Assembly: GCA_024762795.1 (NCBI GenBank)
Contig: JANTGS010000010.1
Span: 1 to 54,297 of the forward strand
DNA: 54,297 nucleotides
Source of the DNA: Flavobacteriaceae bacterium
Lineage (GTDB): Bacteria; Bacteroidota; Bacteroidia; Flavobacteriales; Flavobacteriaceae
Direction: 5' to 3'
Of this stretch, positions 36,763 to 44,397 are shown one piece after another. Position numbers and translations under genes: made by a program. Every line of letters begins with the position of its first letter. The stretch's first letter is position 1. Below the pieces are notes generated by a model, which was not told the origin of the DNA, did no database searches, and worked only from the letters and a program-made list of their open reading frames with translations.

Positions 36763-37851
36763 TTAATTTTTCTTTTTATCTATTTCCTTTAAAACCGGCA
36801 CTTTTCCTTCAATGTAATCAACGGATTTGGTAACCTGTTTTGGAGGTCTGAAACGATATCCTATAAAAATATGGAAAGTATTCTTTGAGGTATTGAATTG
36901 AAACTGTTCATCCGTATAATTTTCATAGGTGTGCCGGTTGTGATAATCAATACCTCCATAAAATTTTTCATTGTTATAGCCTATTGCTGCACCGCTTTGT
37001 ATGGAAAAAACAAAACTGTTCGATCTGTCAGAATATCTTGAATCAGAAGTTTTTGTAGTTACCCTGTAAAAATCTACTCCAGCACCGGGTGCTGCATAAG
37101 CATGAGCATACCAGTTCTTTTTATAAATATAGGTATAGTAGTAGCCGGCATTGATTACTGTATTTATGCCACTGTATTTATGATATGCATCTCTTGAGAT
37201 GATGCTTCCGTCAGGAGCAATATATTTCTGTGTGTCTGAAATTTTATAATACCAGTAATCAATACTTGGAATAAAAGAGCCGGCACTTTTTATCTGGGAT
37301 TCAGTTTGTGATTCGATAGCTCTGATGGAGTAATTCTTATTAAATTTGTAGGCGGTTGTTCCGGAGAAAATATTGGTTTTTAAATCTGGAAATTGAATAT
37401 TATTGGTTACAGTATTGTAATTTCGGGCAAAATCTTCAGAATTCTTTATGTAATAGCCTTTTACATAATTGTATTCAAAGCGGTGAGACCAGTTGGTAAA
37501 CAATAATTTCATTTTCAATCTGAAATGGTCTGAATCACCTTTTTCAGCTTTACTATCATTTGATGCTGCCGAACGTAATCCAAGTCTTAAAGAGATATAC
37601 TTATAGTTAAATCCAAGGGCGTACCTGAATCTTAAGTTGGGTGAGATCCGAGCCTCATCTCCCAGTAAGGTTGTTATATAATCCTGTTTTTCATTACTAA
37701 CTTCAAATTTGATGTTAAGTTGATTGTGATAATTCTTAATATATTCGGAGCGAATGATACTGTCGTTTATCTTTTTGATGCTGTCGGCCTCTTTATTCTG
37801 CGAAAATGACAGAGAAGAGATAAAGAGGAATATAAAAAGTAAATTCTTCAT
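36763..37851 (-). CDS. DUF4421 family outer-membrane barrel protein
   Basis: 362 residues with a signal peptide (SLSFSQ, about 18). The rest is rich in alternating strands with Tyr and aromatic girdles (YALGFNYKYISLRLGLRS, VINAGYYYTYIYKKNWYAHA, FHIFIGYRFRPPKQ), matching the Bacteroidota DUF4421 family as I remember it. Probably an outer-membrane barrel; no function known. The iaaA-like gene ends 38 bp upstream on the same strand. Confidence 0.72.
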   Translation of the reverse strand: MKNLLFIFLFISSLSFSQNKEADSIKKINDSIIRSEYIKNYHNQLNIKFEVSNEKQDYITTLLGDEARISPNLRFRYALGFNYKYISLRLGLRSAASNDSKAEKGDSDHFRLKMKLLFTNWSHRFEYNYVKGYYIKNSEDFARNYNTVTNNIQFPDLKTNIFSGTTAYKFNKNYSIRAIESQTESQIKSAGSFIPSIDYWYYKISDTQKYIAPDGSIISRDAYHKYSGINTVINAGYYYTYIYKKNWYAHAYAAPGAGVDFYRVTTKTSDSRYSDRSNSFVFSIQSGAAIGYNNEKFYGGIDYHNRHTYENYTDEQFQFNTSKNTFHIFIGYRFRPPKQVTKSVDYIEGKVPVLKEIDKKKN

Positions 37852-37889
37852 GATTAAAGATCGATTAGCCGACTTAAATATACAAAAAA

Positions 37890-38948
37890 TTACTGATTGT
37901 ATATTTCTATTTTCTGATCACCGGCTGATGTTTTATAGCCGCGGTACATTCCTGCGGTATTAAAATCCCATGCGATATGGCCATCTTTGTCCAAACCGAT
38001 CAACCCTCCATCTCCTCCCAGAGAATCTATTTCAACATGTATTACTTGTTTTAAAGCTTCTTTAAGGGACAGTCCTTTATACATCATCAGGGCAGATACT
38101 TCATGAGCCGCCAAGGTACGAATAAAAAATTCTCCGGTTCCGGTTGCTGAAATACCACAGCTTATATTATTGGCATAAGTGCCCGCTCCAATAATAGGGG
38201 AATCACCTATGCGGCCGTATTTTTTATTGGTCATTCCCCCCGTTGAGGTTCCCGCTGCTATATTACCATTTTTGTCAAGTGCAACACACCCAACAGTTCC
38301 CAGTTTATGATCATCGATCAGGGTATTGATCATAGAAGTACTGTGATCGAGTTGTATACTATCTCTTTTTTGCATTTTTAGCAGTTGCTGATATCTTTTT
38401 TCTGTATAAAAATATTTAGCATCTTCCATTGCCAAATGATATTGTTTTGCAAAATCTTCGGCACCTTTTCCCGAGAGCATTACATGCCTTGTACTGTCTT
38501 TTACAAGAATGGCTGCATTGATCGGATTTTTAATATGTTGTACCCCGGCAACAGCTCCTGAATTCAGGGTTTTACCGTCCATGATCGATGCATCCATTTC
38601 CTGTTTACCTATGCTGTTAAAAACTGCTCCCTTTCCGGCATTGAACAAAGGGGAGTTTTCCATCACATTGATCGCTTTCTGTACGGCTGTTATAGAGGAT
38701 CCTCCTTCTTCAAGAACTGTATAACCTGCATTTAAAGCTTCTTCCAGTTTTTTTCGATAGGCTTTTTCCTGTGCCTCCGATAAGTATTCTTTTTTTATAG
38801 TACCGGCACCTCCGTGGATGACCAAAGCGAAGGTTTTCTCTTTGGGTGTAGTAGTTTTTTGTTTGATCTTCTTTGAATTGTTTGAACAGGAAGATACAAT
38901 AAAAAGAATCAGAGTGAAGGAGAAGAATGTTAAGAAATATTTTTTCAT
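37890..38948 (-). CDS. Isoaspartyl peptidase/L-asparaginase, lipoprotein
   Basis: Ntn-hydrolase of the IaaA/plant-type asparaginase family, removing isoaspartyl or asparagine residues from small substrates. 352 residues. Lipobox FIVSSC with Cys21 anchors it in a membrane, unlike cytoplasmic E. coli IaaA. FALVIHGGAGTIKKEY starts the alpha subunit. Autocleavage site is before Thr218 in DHKLGTVGCVALDKNGNI. The beta subunit keeps GTSTGGMTNKKYGRIGDSPI and the substrate loop ATGTGEFFIRT. Likely periplasmic. Confidence 0.92.
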   Translation of the reverse strand: MKKYFLTFFSFTLILFIVSSCSNNSKKIKQKTTTPKEKTFALVIHGGAGTIKKEYLSEAQEKAYRKKLEEALNAGYTVLEEGGSSITAVQKAINVMENSPLFNAGKGAVFNSIGKQEMDASIMDGKTLNSGAVAGVQHIKNPINAAILVKDSTRHVMLSGKGAEDFAKQYHLAMEDAKYFYTEKRYQQLLKMQKRDSIQLDHSTSMINTLIDDHKLGTVGCVALDKNGNIAAGTSTGGMTNKKYGRIGDSPIIGAGTYANNISCGISATGTGEFFIRTLAAHEVSALMMYKGLSLKEALKQVIHVEIDSLGGDGGLIGLDKDGHIAWDFNTAGMYRGYKTSAGDQKIEIYNQ

Positions 38949-39072
38949 TATCGCAAATTTTAGTTTATAAACTTTGATTAAGGAAGTAAATATATGAATT
39001 ATCCTATCTTTTATTGATAAAGTAATCCGGATAATTAAAAAAATAAAACAGATTTTGCACGGGAGATCGCTA

Positions 39073-39600
39073 TCATTTTTTTATGATCTTTTCAAATTCT
39101 GACAGGACCTCTTTTTTTGATAGTTGAGTAGTGTTGATGATTGGAATTTCAAAATCTACAGCCTGTTTCCGAAGATAATTTAGCCAGTTATACATATCTT
39201 CATTTAGGAGCTCAGGCTGATTTCGCAAATGGGTCAGCCTGTAGGCCATTTCTTCCTTGCTGGTATCGAGTAAAATTACTTTAAAGTCAGTGAAATCAGA
39301 GTCCTTAAATCCATTATAAATATGATTGAGATTTGTTTGCCCTTCGATAAATATTTTTTCATGATTATCATCACCTACTAACTTGCTTATCCATTTTTTT
39401 GTAATGTCTTCCTGCCAGGCTTGTGGAGAGCCGAATTGTTCGATCATTTCCTCTGTTGAAGGAACGCCTACTGAATCAAAATGAAGAAAATCCCAGGCAG
39501 AATCTTTATATTTTTCCTTTAATTGTTCTACCAGAGCCGTCTTACCAACCCCTGAAGCACCGGTTATAAAATAGATCGTTTTTTTCTTTTTAGAATTCAA
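39073..39600 (-). CDS. P-loop kinase/ATPase, 175 residues
   Basis: Small P-loop NTPase with Walker A GASGVGKT (residues 14-21) after the strand TIYFIT. KIFIEGQTNLNHIYNGFKD and FKVILLDTSKEEMAYRLTHL resemble the core of nucleotide or adenylate-type kinases. Substrate unknown. The only available start codon is TTG at 39600; no in-frame ATG precedes the P-loop. It is the last gene of the ruvX-def-DUF5606-mazG-kinase run, behind the 34-bp tandem repeat array, so its expression may depend on read-through of that array. Confidence 0.7.
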   Translation of the reverse strand: MNSKKKKTIYFITGASGVGKTALVEQLKEKYKDSAWDFLHFDSVGVPSTEEMIEQFGSPQAWQEDITKKWISKLVGDDNHEKIFIEGQTNLNHIYNGFKDSDFTDFKVILLDTSKEEMAYRLTHLRNQPELLNEDMYNWLNYLRKQAVDFEIPIINTTQLSKKEVLSEFEKIIKK

Positions 39601-39615
39601 GATTGTTAAAAAAAA

Positions 39616-39776
39616 GTTATTTGAAAAAGTCTTTGGACTTTTAATTAGAGTTATTTGAAAAAGTCTTTCGACTTTTAATTAGAGTTATTTGAAAAAGTCT
39701 TTCGACTTTCAATTAGAGTTATTTGAAAAAGTCTTTCGACTTTCAATTAGAGTTATTTGAAAAAGTCTTTCGACTT
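39616..39776 (-). repeat. 34-bp tandem repeat array copied from the mazG 3' end
   Basis: Five copies with exact 34-bp period start at 39616, 39650, 39684, 39718 and 39752; the fifth is partial and contains the last codons and stop of mazG (KSKDFF plus K). The others differ by one or two bases. Each copy holds AAAGTC-GAAA-GACTTT on the minus strand, a hairpin with a GAAA tetraloop followed by T, like a weak terminator. Since 34 is not a multiple of three and the stop is kept, the protein is unchanged. Confidence 0.93.
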
Positions 39777-40532
39777 TTCCCAATGAACATTCATTTCATC
39801 GAGGGACATACTGGCCAAAGATTTTCCTTCTTTGGCAGCTTCTTTTTCCAGGTACTGAAAACGTTCAATAAATTTCTTATTGGTACGTTCCAGGGCACTT
39901 TCCGGATCCACTTTGATAAAACGTGCATAATTGATCAGTGAAAAGAGTACGTCGCCAAATTCAGCTTCGATCTTTTGCTGATCTTTATTTTTAACTTCAT
40001 TGTGGAATTCCTCGATCTCCTCCTGAACTTTTTCAAAAACCTGTTCGGGCGCATCCCAGTCGAATCCTGCAGAGGCTGCCTTATCCTGAATTCTTGAAGC
40101 TTTGATCATGGCGGGTAAAGATCTTGGAACTCCTTCCAGTACCGATTTCCGGCCTTCTTTTAATTTAAGCTGCTCCCAGTTTTTAGCTACATCTTCTTCA
40201 CTTTCCGCTACAAAGTCGCCAAAAACATGCGGGTGACGGTGAATGAGCTTTTCATTGATTCCGTTGAGCACGTCTGCCATATCAAAAGCATGGGTTTCTG
40301 AAGCGATCTTTGCATAAAAAACAATATGCAGCATCAGATCTCCGAGTTCCTTTTTGATCTCATCTGTATTGTTGTCTAAAATAGCATCTCCCAGTTCATA
40401 GGTTTCCTCAATGGTAAGATGCCTCAGCGATTGCAAAGTCTGTTTTCTGTCCCATGGGCATTCCGTACGGATCTTATCCATGATATCCAGCAGTTCGCTG
40501 AATGCTTTCAATTGCTTTTCTCTTTTAGACAT
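39753..40532 (-). CDS. mazG: Nucleoside triphosphate pyrophosphohydrolase
   Basis: House-cleaning hydrolase that turns NTPs or dNTPs to NMPs. 259 residues with two MazG domains. First domain: CPWDRKQTLQSLRHLTIEET followed by EETYELGDAI and KKELGDLMLHIVFYA, the EExxE/ExxD metal motif. The second half repeats it as QEEIEEFHNEV and EAEFGDVLFSLINYARF. The stop lies inside the fifth unit of the 34-bp repeat. It follows DUF5606 by about 116 bp. Confidence 0.96.
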   Translation of the reverse strand: MSKREKQLKAFSELLDIMDKIRTECPWDRKQTLQSLRHLTIEETYELGDAILDNNTDEIKKELGDLMLHIVFYAKIASETHAFDMADVLNGINEKLIHRHPHVFGDFVAESEEDVAKNWEQLKLKEGRKSVLEGVPRSLPAMIKASRIQDKAASAGFDWDAPEQVFEKVQEEIEEFHNEVKNKDQQKIEAEFGDVLFSLINYARFIKVDPESALERTNKKFIERFQYLEKEAAKEGKSLASMSLDEMNVHWEKSKDFFK

Positions 40533-40567
40533 ATTTGCTTTAGTTCAGATTTTAATGAAAAAATTCC

Positions 40568-40620
40568 CCAATGTTACAATGTTTTAATGATGAAATACGC
40601 CAATGATACAATGCTTTAAT
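40568..40620. repeat. Two imperfect direct repeats upstream of mazG
   Basis: CCAATGTTACAATGTTTTAAT and CCAATGATACAATGCTTTAAT lie 32 bp apart in the DUF5606-mazG gap, with two mismatches. Such intergenic repeats occur in flavobacteria. No function seen. Confidence 0.45.
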
Positions 40621-40648
40621 CTTAAATCTTGAATTTTAAATTTTTAAA

Positions 40649-41071
40649 TCATTCTTCTTCTTTGACGTCTTCCTCGGTTTCTTCCAGACTATTAAAATCG
40701 AAACCGGCATCTACCAAAAGATTATACCACTGAACAATTTTTTTGATATTTGAAGTGTAAACTCTGTCTTCATCGTATTCAGGAAGGACTTCACCAAAAA
40801 AGGATTTCAATTCTTCTTTTTTTGATTTGGGGTCGATTGCTTTTTTACCATCCTGTTTTTTGAACATTTTATAAAAAACATCTCTTAACGGAACTTCTTC
40901 ATCATAGGTATAAATAGCAATATCACTTAAAGCACTGATATTATGAACAGCATTAACCGGAAATCGTTTTTTATCGGCAAGAGATTCAACAATTACCGCC
41001 TTTTTGCTTTGTGATATGATCTGGTAAAGTCCGGGTTTACCTAATATGGAAACAATTTTATCTATATTCAT
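40649..41071 (-). CDS. DUF5606 family protein
   Basis: 140-residue cytoplasmic protein of a flavobacterial family. The N-terminal half (IDKIVSILGKPGLYQIISQS, KKAVIVESLADKKRFPVNAV) looks like a small beta-barrel or Tudor-like fold; the middle has a basic helix (DVFYKMFKKQDGKKAIDP) and the C-terminus an acidic tail. Function unknown. It lies between def and mazG, a common order in flavobacteria. Confidence 0.82.
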   Translation of the reverse strand: MNIDKIVSILGKPGLYQIISQSKKAVIVESLADKKRFPVNAVHNISALSDIAIYTYDEEVPLRDVFYKMFKKQDGKKAIDPKSKKEELKSFFGEVLPEYDEDRVYTSNIKKIVQWYNLLVDAGFDFNSLEETEEDVKEEE

Positions 41072-41108
41072 TTCTTCTGATCTTTTTATTTAATACTTAG
41101 TTTTTTAA

Positions 41109-41693
41109 CTAAAATTTGATATTGGGATAACGCATCCTGTAAGAAACTTCAACCTTGCCTTTAGAAATATTTTCAAGTTTCTTTTTTAACAGACGTTTTT
41201 TTAATGATGATAATTTATCGGTAAAGATAACTCCTTCTGTATGATCGTATTCATGTTGAATGATCCTGGCAGGAAGCCCCCCGAAGGTTTTGGTATGCTT
41301 GTTAAAATTCTCATCTTGATATTCCAGAGTGATAAATTCTTTCCTTACCACATCTTCATTGATATTAGGAACACTCAGGCAGCCTTCATTAAAGATCCAT
41401 TTTTCTCCCTCTTCTTTGATCACTTTTGCATTGATAAAGATCTTTTTAAAATCCTTTAGCTCTTCTCTTTCTTTTTCTTCCACATCTTCCATATCTGCAA
41501 AAGGAGAGGCATCTACAATAAATAATCTGATGGCATGTCCCACCTGTGGTGCGGCAAGTCCAACACCGCTGGCATGCAGCATGGTCTCTTTCATATTTTC
41601 GATCAATTCTTTAAGATCAGGATATTCCTTATCAATTTCTTTTCCTTTTTTCCTTAAAACGGGGTCGCCATAGGCTACTACGGGTAAAATCAT
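41109..41693 (-). CDS. def: Peptide deformylase
   Basis: Removes the N-formyl group from nascent proteins. 194 residues with all three motifs: GVGLAAPQVG (motif 1), NEGCLSVPNI (motif 2, metal Cys) and IIQHEYDHTEGV (motif 3, HExxH). The start is 5 bp after the ruvX stop, so they share a transcript. Confidence 0.97.
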   Translation of the reverse strand: MILPVVAYGDPVLRKKGKEIDKEYPDLKELIENMKETMLHASGVGLAAPQVGHAIRLFIVDASPFADMEDVEEKEREELKDFKKIFINAKVIKEEGEKWIFNEGCLSVPNINEDVVRKEFITLEYQDENFNKHTKTFGGLPARIIQHEYDHTEGVIFTDKLSSLKKRLLKKKLENISKGKVEVSYRMRYPNIKF

Positions 41694-41698
41694 GGTTC

Positions 41699-42112
41699 TT
41701 AATGTTTGTTATACAAATAACTTTGCAGGATGATGGTTGCGCTTATTTCATCCAGTAAAGCTTTGTTCTTACGTTTCTTTTTTTTTATTCCGCTTTCGAA
41801 AAGACTTTGTAAAGCCATTTTCGAAGTAAATCTTTCATCTACTCTTTTTACAGGGACTGAGGTGAATTCTGTTTTTAATTTTTCTAAAAAAGGAAGGATA
41901 AATACTTCACTTTCAGAAGGGGTATTATTCATTTGTTTGGGTTCACCAACCAAGATCAGCTCAACTTCTTCCTTTTTAAGATAATCTTTCAGGAACTCAA
42001 TTAATTCAGGAGTTTTAACAGTTGTAAGTCCCGATGCAATGATTTGTAATTCATCGGTTACAGCAATACCGGTTCTTTTTACTCCGTAATCAATAGCGAT
42101 AATCCGCCCCAT
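41699..42112 (-). CDS. ruvX: Putative Holliday junction resolvase (YqgF family)
   Basis: 137 residues of the RNase H-like YqgF/RuvX family. The first acidic residue is in IIAIDYGVKRTGIAVTD, VGEPKQMNNTPSE holds the second, and KRVDERFTSKMALQSLF the conserved DERFTS block, with a C-terminal LLDEISATIILQSYL. It may also act in 16S rRNA maturation, as known for relatives. First gene of the minus run; divergent from dapD. TAAATTTG on the minus strand at 42128-42135 is a candidate -7 box. Confidence 0.93.
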   Translation of the reverse strand: MGRIIAIDYGVKRTGIAVTDELQIIASGLTTVKTPELIEFLKDYLKKEEVELILVGEPKQMNNTPSESEVFILPFLEKLKTEFTSVPVKRVDERFTSKMALQSLFESGIKKKKRKNKALLDEISATIILQSYLYNKH

Positions 42113-42190
42113 TCCTTAAAATTTTTGCAAATTTACCCCTTTTTTGATAAAAAGAAGTTAAAATATATTCAATTTTAATGCTTGCCTCTT

Positions 42191-42198
42191 TATCTTTG
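42191..42198 (+). promoter_or_regulatory. Candidate -7 box for dapD
   Basis: TATCTTTG matches TAnnTTTG, 19 nt before the dapD ATG, giving a very short leader. The -33 element is weak. Confidence 0.45.
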
Positions 42199-42217
42199 CT
42201 TTTTTTAAAAAATATAC

Positions 42218-43033
42218 ATGAAAGAAACTAGAGAAATTATTGAAAATGCCTGGGAAAACCGGGAATTACTTCGTGAAGAGAAAGTGATCAAAGCCATCAG
42301 AAAGGTGTTGGATTTGTTGGATAATGGTAAATTAAGAGTTGCCGAACCCACTAAGGAAGGCTGGAAGGTAAACGAATGGGTAAAGAAAGCCGTTGTGCTC
42401 TATTTTCCGATTCAGCAAATGGAAACCATGGAGGCAGGTATTTTCGAATATCACGATAAGATTCCGTTAAAGAAGGATTTTAAAAAGAAAGGAATCAGGA
42501 TGGTACCTCATGCTGTGGCCCGTTACGGAGCTTATATTTCAGAAGGAACTATTTTAATGCCCAGTTACGTGAATATCGGAGCCTATGTGGATGAAGGAAC
42601 CATGGTAGATACCTGGGCAACTGTGGGTAGTTGTGCGCAGATCGGTAAACATGTTCATTTAAGCGGAGGTGTTGGAATAGGAGGGGTGCTTGAACCCTTG
42701 CAGGCAGCTCCTGTAATTATTGAAGACAATGTTTTTGTAGGTTCGAGATGTATTGTGGTTGAAGGGGTACGCGTGGAAAAAGAAGCGGTTCTCGGTGCTA
42801 ATGTGGTTTTAACCGGTAGTACCAAGATCATTGATGTTTCCGGAGATCAACCTGTTGAGACCAGGGGTGTAATTCCTGCAAGATCGGTAGTGATACCGGG
42901 AAGTTATACAAAAAAGTTTCCTGCCGGAGAATTTAATGTTCCCTGTGCATTGATCATTGGAAAAAGAAAAGAAAGTACCAATAAAAAGACTTCATTAAAT
43001 GATGCTTTACGCGAATATGATGTAGCGGTTTAA
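42218..43033 (+). CDS. dapD: Tetrahydrodipicolinate N-succinyltransferase
   Basis: Lysine and diaminopimelate biosynthesis in the cytoplasm. 271 residues. Left-handed beta-helix built of hexapeptide repeats (MPSYVNIGAYVDEGTMVDTW, ATVGSCAQIGKHVHLSGGVG, IIEDNVFVGSRCIVVEGVRV), N-terminal helical domain from ENAWENRELL, and a C-terminal NVPCALIIGKRKESTNKKTS. Divergent from ruvX. Confidence 0.97.
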   Translation: MKETREIIENAWENRELLREEKVIKAIRKVLDLLDNGKLRVAEPTKEGWKVNEWVKKAVVLYFPIQQMETMEAGIFEYHDKIPLKKDFKKKGIRMVPHAVARYGAYISEGTILMPSYVNIGAYVDEGTMVDTWATVGSCAQIGKHVHLSGGVGIGGVLEPLQAAPVIIEDNVFVGSRCIVVEGVRVEKEAVLGANVVLTGSTKIIDVSGDQPVETRGVIPARSVVIPGSYTKKFPAGEFNVPCALIIGKRKESTNKKTSLNDALREYDVAV

Positions 43034-43133
43034 TACTAATTTTTGATTTGAAGAAAATTCTGGTTATACTGAAAATAATGATCGGGATGTGCCGATAAGC
43101 AGCAGATAACCATTTGAAACAGCCCACACGATG

Positions 43134-43157
43134 CTCTCTTGGCGCTATTAGCGAGAG
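43134..43157. other. Nested hairpin in the dapD-Stealth gap
   Basis: CTCT...CGCT-ATT-AGCG-AGAG: inner 4-bp and outer 4-bp stems with a bulge, in a GC-richer patch (about 43080-43170) in otherwise AT-rich DNA. It may be a weak terminator of dapD or the edge of a lost element. No gene is visible in 43034-43225. Confidence 0.3.
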
Positions 43158-43225
43158 AATTCGCCTGTATCTTTAATTTTCTTAAATTTACAAACTTCTT
43201 TGTAAGAATATAAACTTTGTTGGGG

Positions 43226-44215
43226 ATGGGAAAAACTGAGCTGAAAATAAAAGATCCTTTTGATGCTGTAATTTACTGGGTTGACGGAAATGATAAGGCG
43301 TGGCAGAAAAAATTCAATAAATTTTCAGAAGTGAAATTGGGTTTTAGCAACGAAGAATTGATTACAAGATACGGTTCTGTTAATGAAGTAGAAATTGCCA
43401 TCAGATCCATTATTAAGTTTGCACCTTTTATACGGAATCTGTTTTTGGTTTCCGATAACCAAGTCCCTAAACATTTTGATGAATTAAAAGCGCTGGGAGA
43501 AAGAAATCATATCCATCTGAAAATTGTAGATCATAAAGAAATATTCAGGGGTTTTGAACCATATCTTCCAACGTTTAATTCTACATCCATTGAAACATTA
43601 ATATTTAGAATTCCAGGTATATCGGAACATTTTATCGTTTTTAATGATGACATGTTTTTAATCAATGAGATTACAAAAGAGGATTTCTTTCGCGATGAAA
43701 AAATTGTGCTGAGGGGAGATTGGGACCGGTTTTATGAAGACCGGAAATTAAGAAATCTCTACCATGATTATCGCATCAAATTACTCAATAAAGAGCCCAA
43801 ACCTTTTGGGCATAAAAAGCGTATTCAAAATGCTGCTAAATTGGCAGGTTTCAACCAAAGATATTTTTACAGAGCACACGGCCCCCACGCTTTGAAAAAA
43901 TCTGTTCTGGAAAGTTTTTTTAAAGAGCATCCCGGCTTATTGGAAGAAAATGTTCGATACAGATTTCGAACCGAAATCCAATTTATTATATCTTCGCTTT
44001 TGGAGCATTTGGAGTTAAAAAGAAATAATTTCGTTATGCTTCCGTCAACACAATTACTTTATTTCGGATCTTACAAACCTGTAATAGCCAAATCAAAATT
44101 GTTGAAGAATGAAAAGAATAAAGATATAAAGTTTATGTGCTGTCAGAATCTTGTCGAGGCAAATAGCGATATACAATCGTATTTTTTAGAGTGGTTGTTT
44201 AAGAGAATAAATTAA
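43226..44215 (+). CDS. Stealth-family hexose-1-phosphate transferase
   Basis: Transfers sugar phosphate in polysaccharide building (Stealth_CR1 to CR4 proteins such as capsule polymerases). 329 residues from the ATG at 43226; a TTG three codons before is less likely. CR1: DAVIYWVDGNDKAWQKKF. CR2: SVNEVEIAIRSIIKFAPFIR, FNSTSIETLIFRIPGISE and FIVFNDDMFLINEI. CR3/CR4-like: RAHGPHALKKSVLESFF and the C-terminal LEWLFKRIN. No membrane helix. Stands alone; the GT2 gene 3 kb on may share the same envelope pathway. Confidence 0.88.
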   Translation: MGKTELKIKDPFDAVIYWVDGNDKAWQKKFNKFSEVKLGFSNEELITRYGSVNEVEIAIRSIIKFAPFIRNLFLVSDNQVPKHFDELKALGERNHIHLKIVDHKEIFRGFEPYLPTFNSTSIETLIFRIPGISEHFIVFNDDMFLINEITKEDFFRDEKIVLRGDWDRFYEDRKLRNLYHDYRIKLLNKEPKPFGHKKRIQNAAKLAGFNQRYFYRAHGPHALKKSVLESFFKEHPGLLEENVRYRFRTEIQFIISSLLEHLELKRNNFVMLPSTQLLYFGSYKPVIAKSKLLKNEKNKDIKFMCCQNLVEANSDIQSYFLEWLFKRIN

Positions 44216-44371
44216 CTTGAATAATTTGCAGAATAAGTAATCTGTTAACAGCAATTGCCTTAATAAAATGTTTATAGTAATCTTTTTTTTAGATTGATTT
44301 AGGCTAATTAAAAAAAATAGTTTAATCCTAAGATTTTATATATCTAAATCCGGAAAATAGCTTTATACCTT

Positions 44372-44379
44372 TATATTTG
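44372..44379 (+). promoter_or_regulatory. Candidate -7 box for the SNF2 helicase gene
   Basis: TATATTTG matches TAnnTTTG, 18 nt before the ATG at 44398. No -33 element. Confidence 0.4.
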
Positions 44380-44397
44380 TGCTTTTTAAACTACAAA

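Noticed and set aside
39616-39776. CRISPR-like array
   Set aside because: The units are directly adjacent without spacers, only 34 bp in period, and contain the end of mazG. No cas genes are near.
43034-43225. tRNA or structured RNA in the GC-richer patch after dapD
   Set aside because: The stems do not form a cloverleaf and there is no T-loop sequence; only a short nested hairpin is present.
44377-44397. Upstream TTG start of the SNF2 gene
   Set aside because: The TTG lies inside the candidate -7 box, and the ATG at 44398 follows at once. The same reasoning moved the starts of guaA, cca, the Stealth gene, the M20 dipeptidase and the methyltransferase to their ATG codons.
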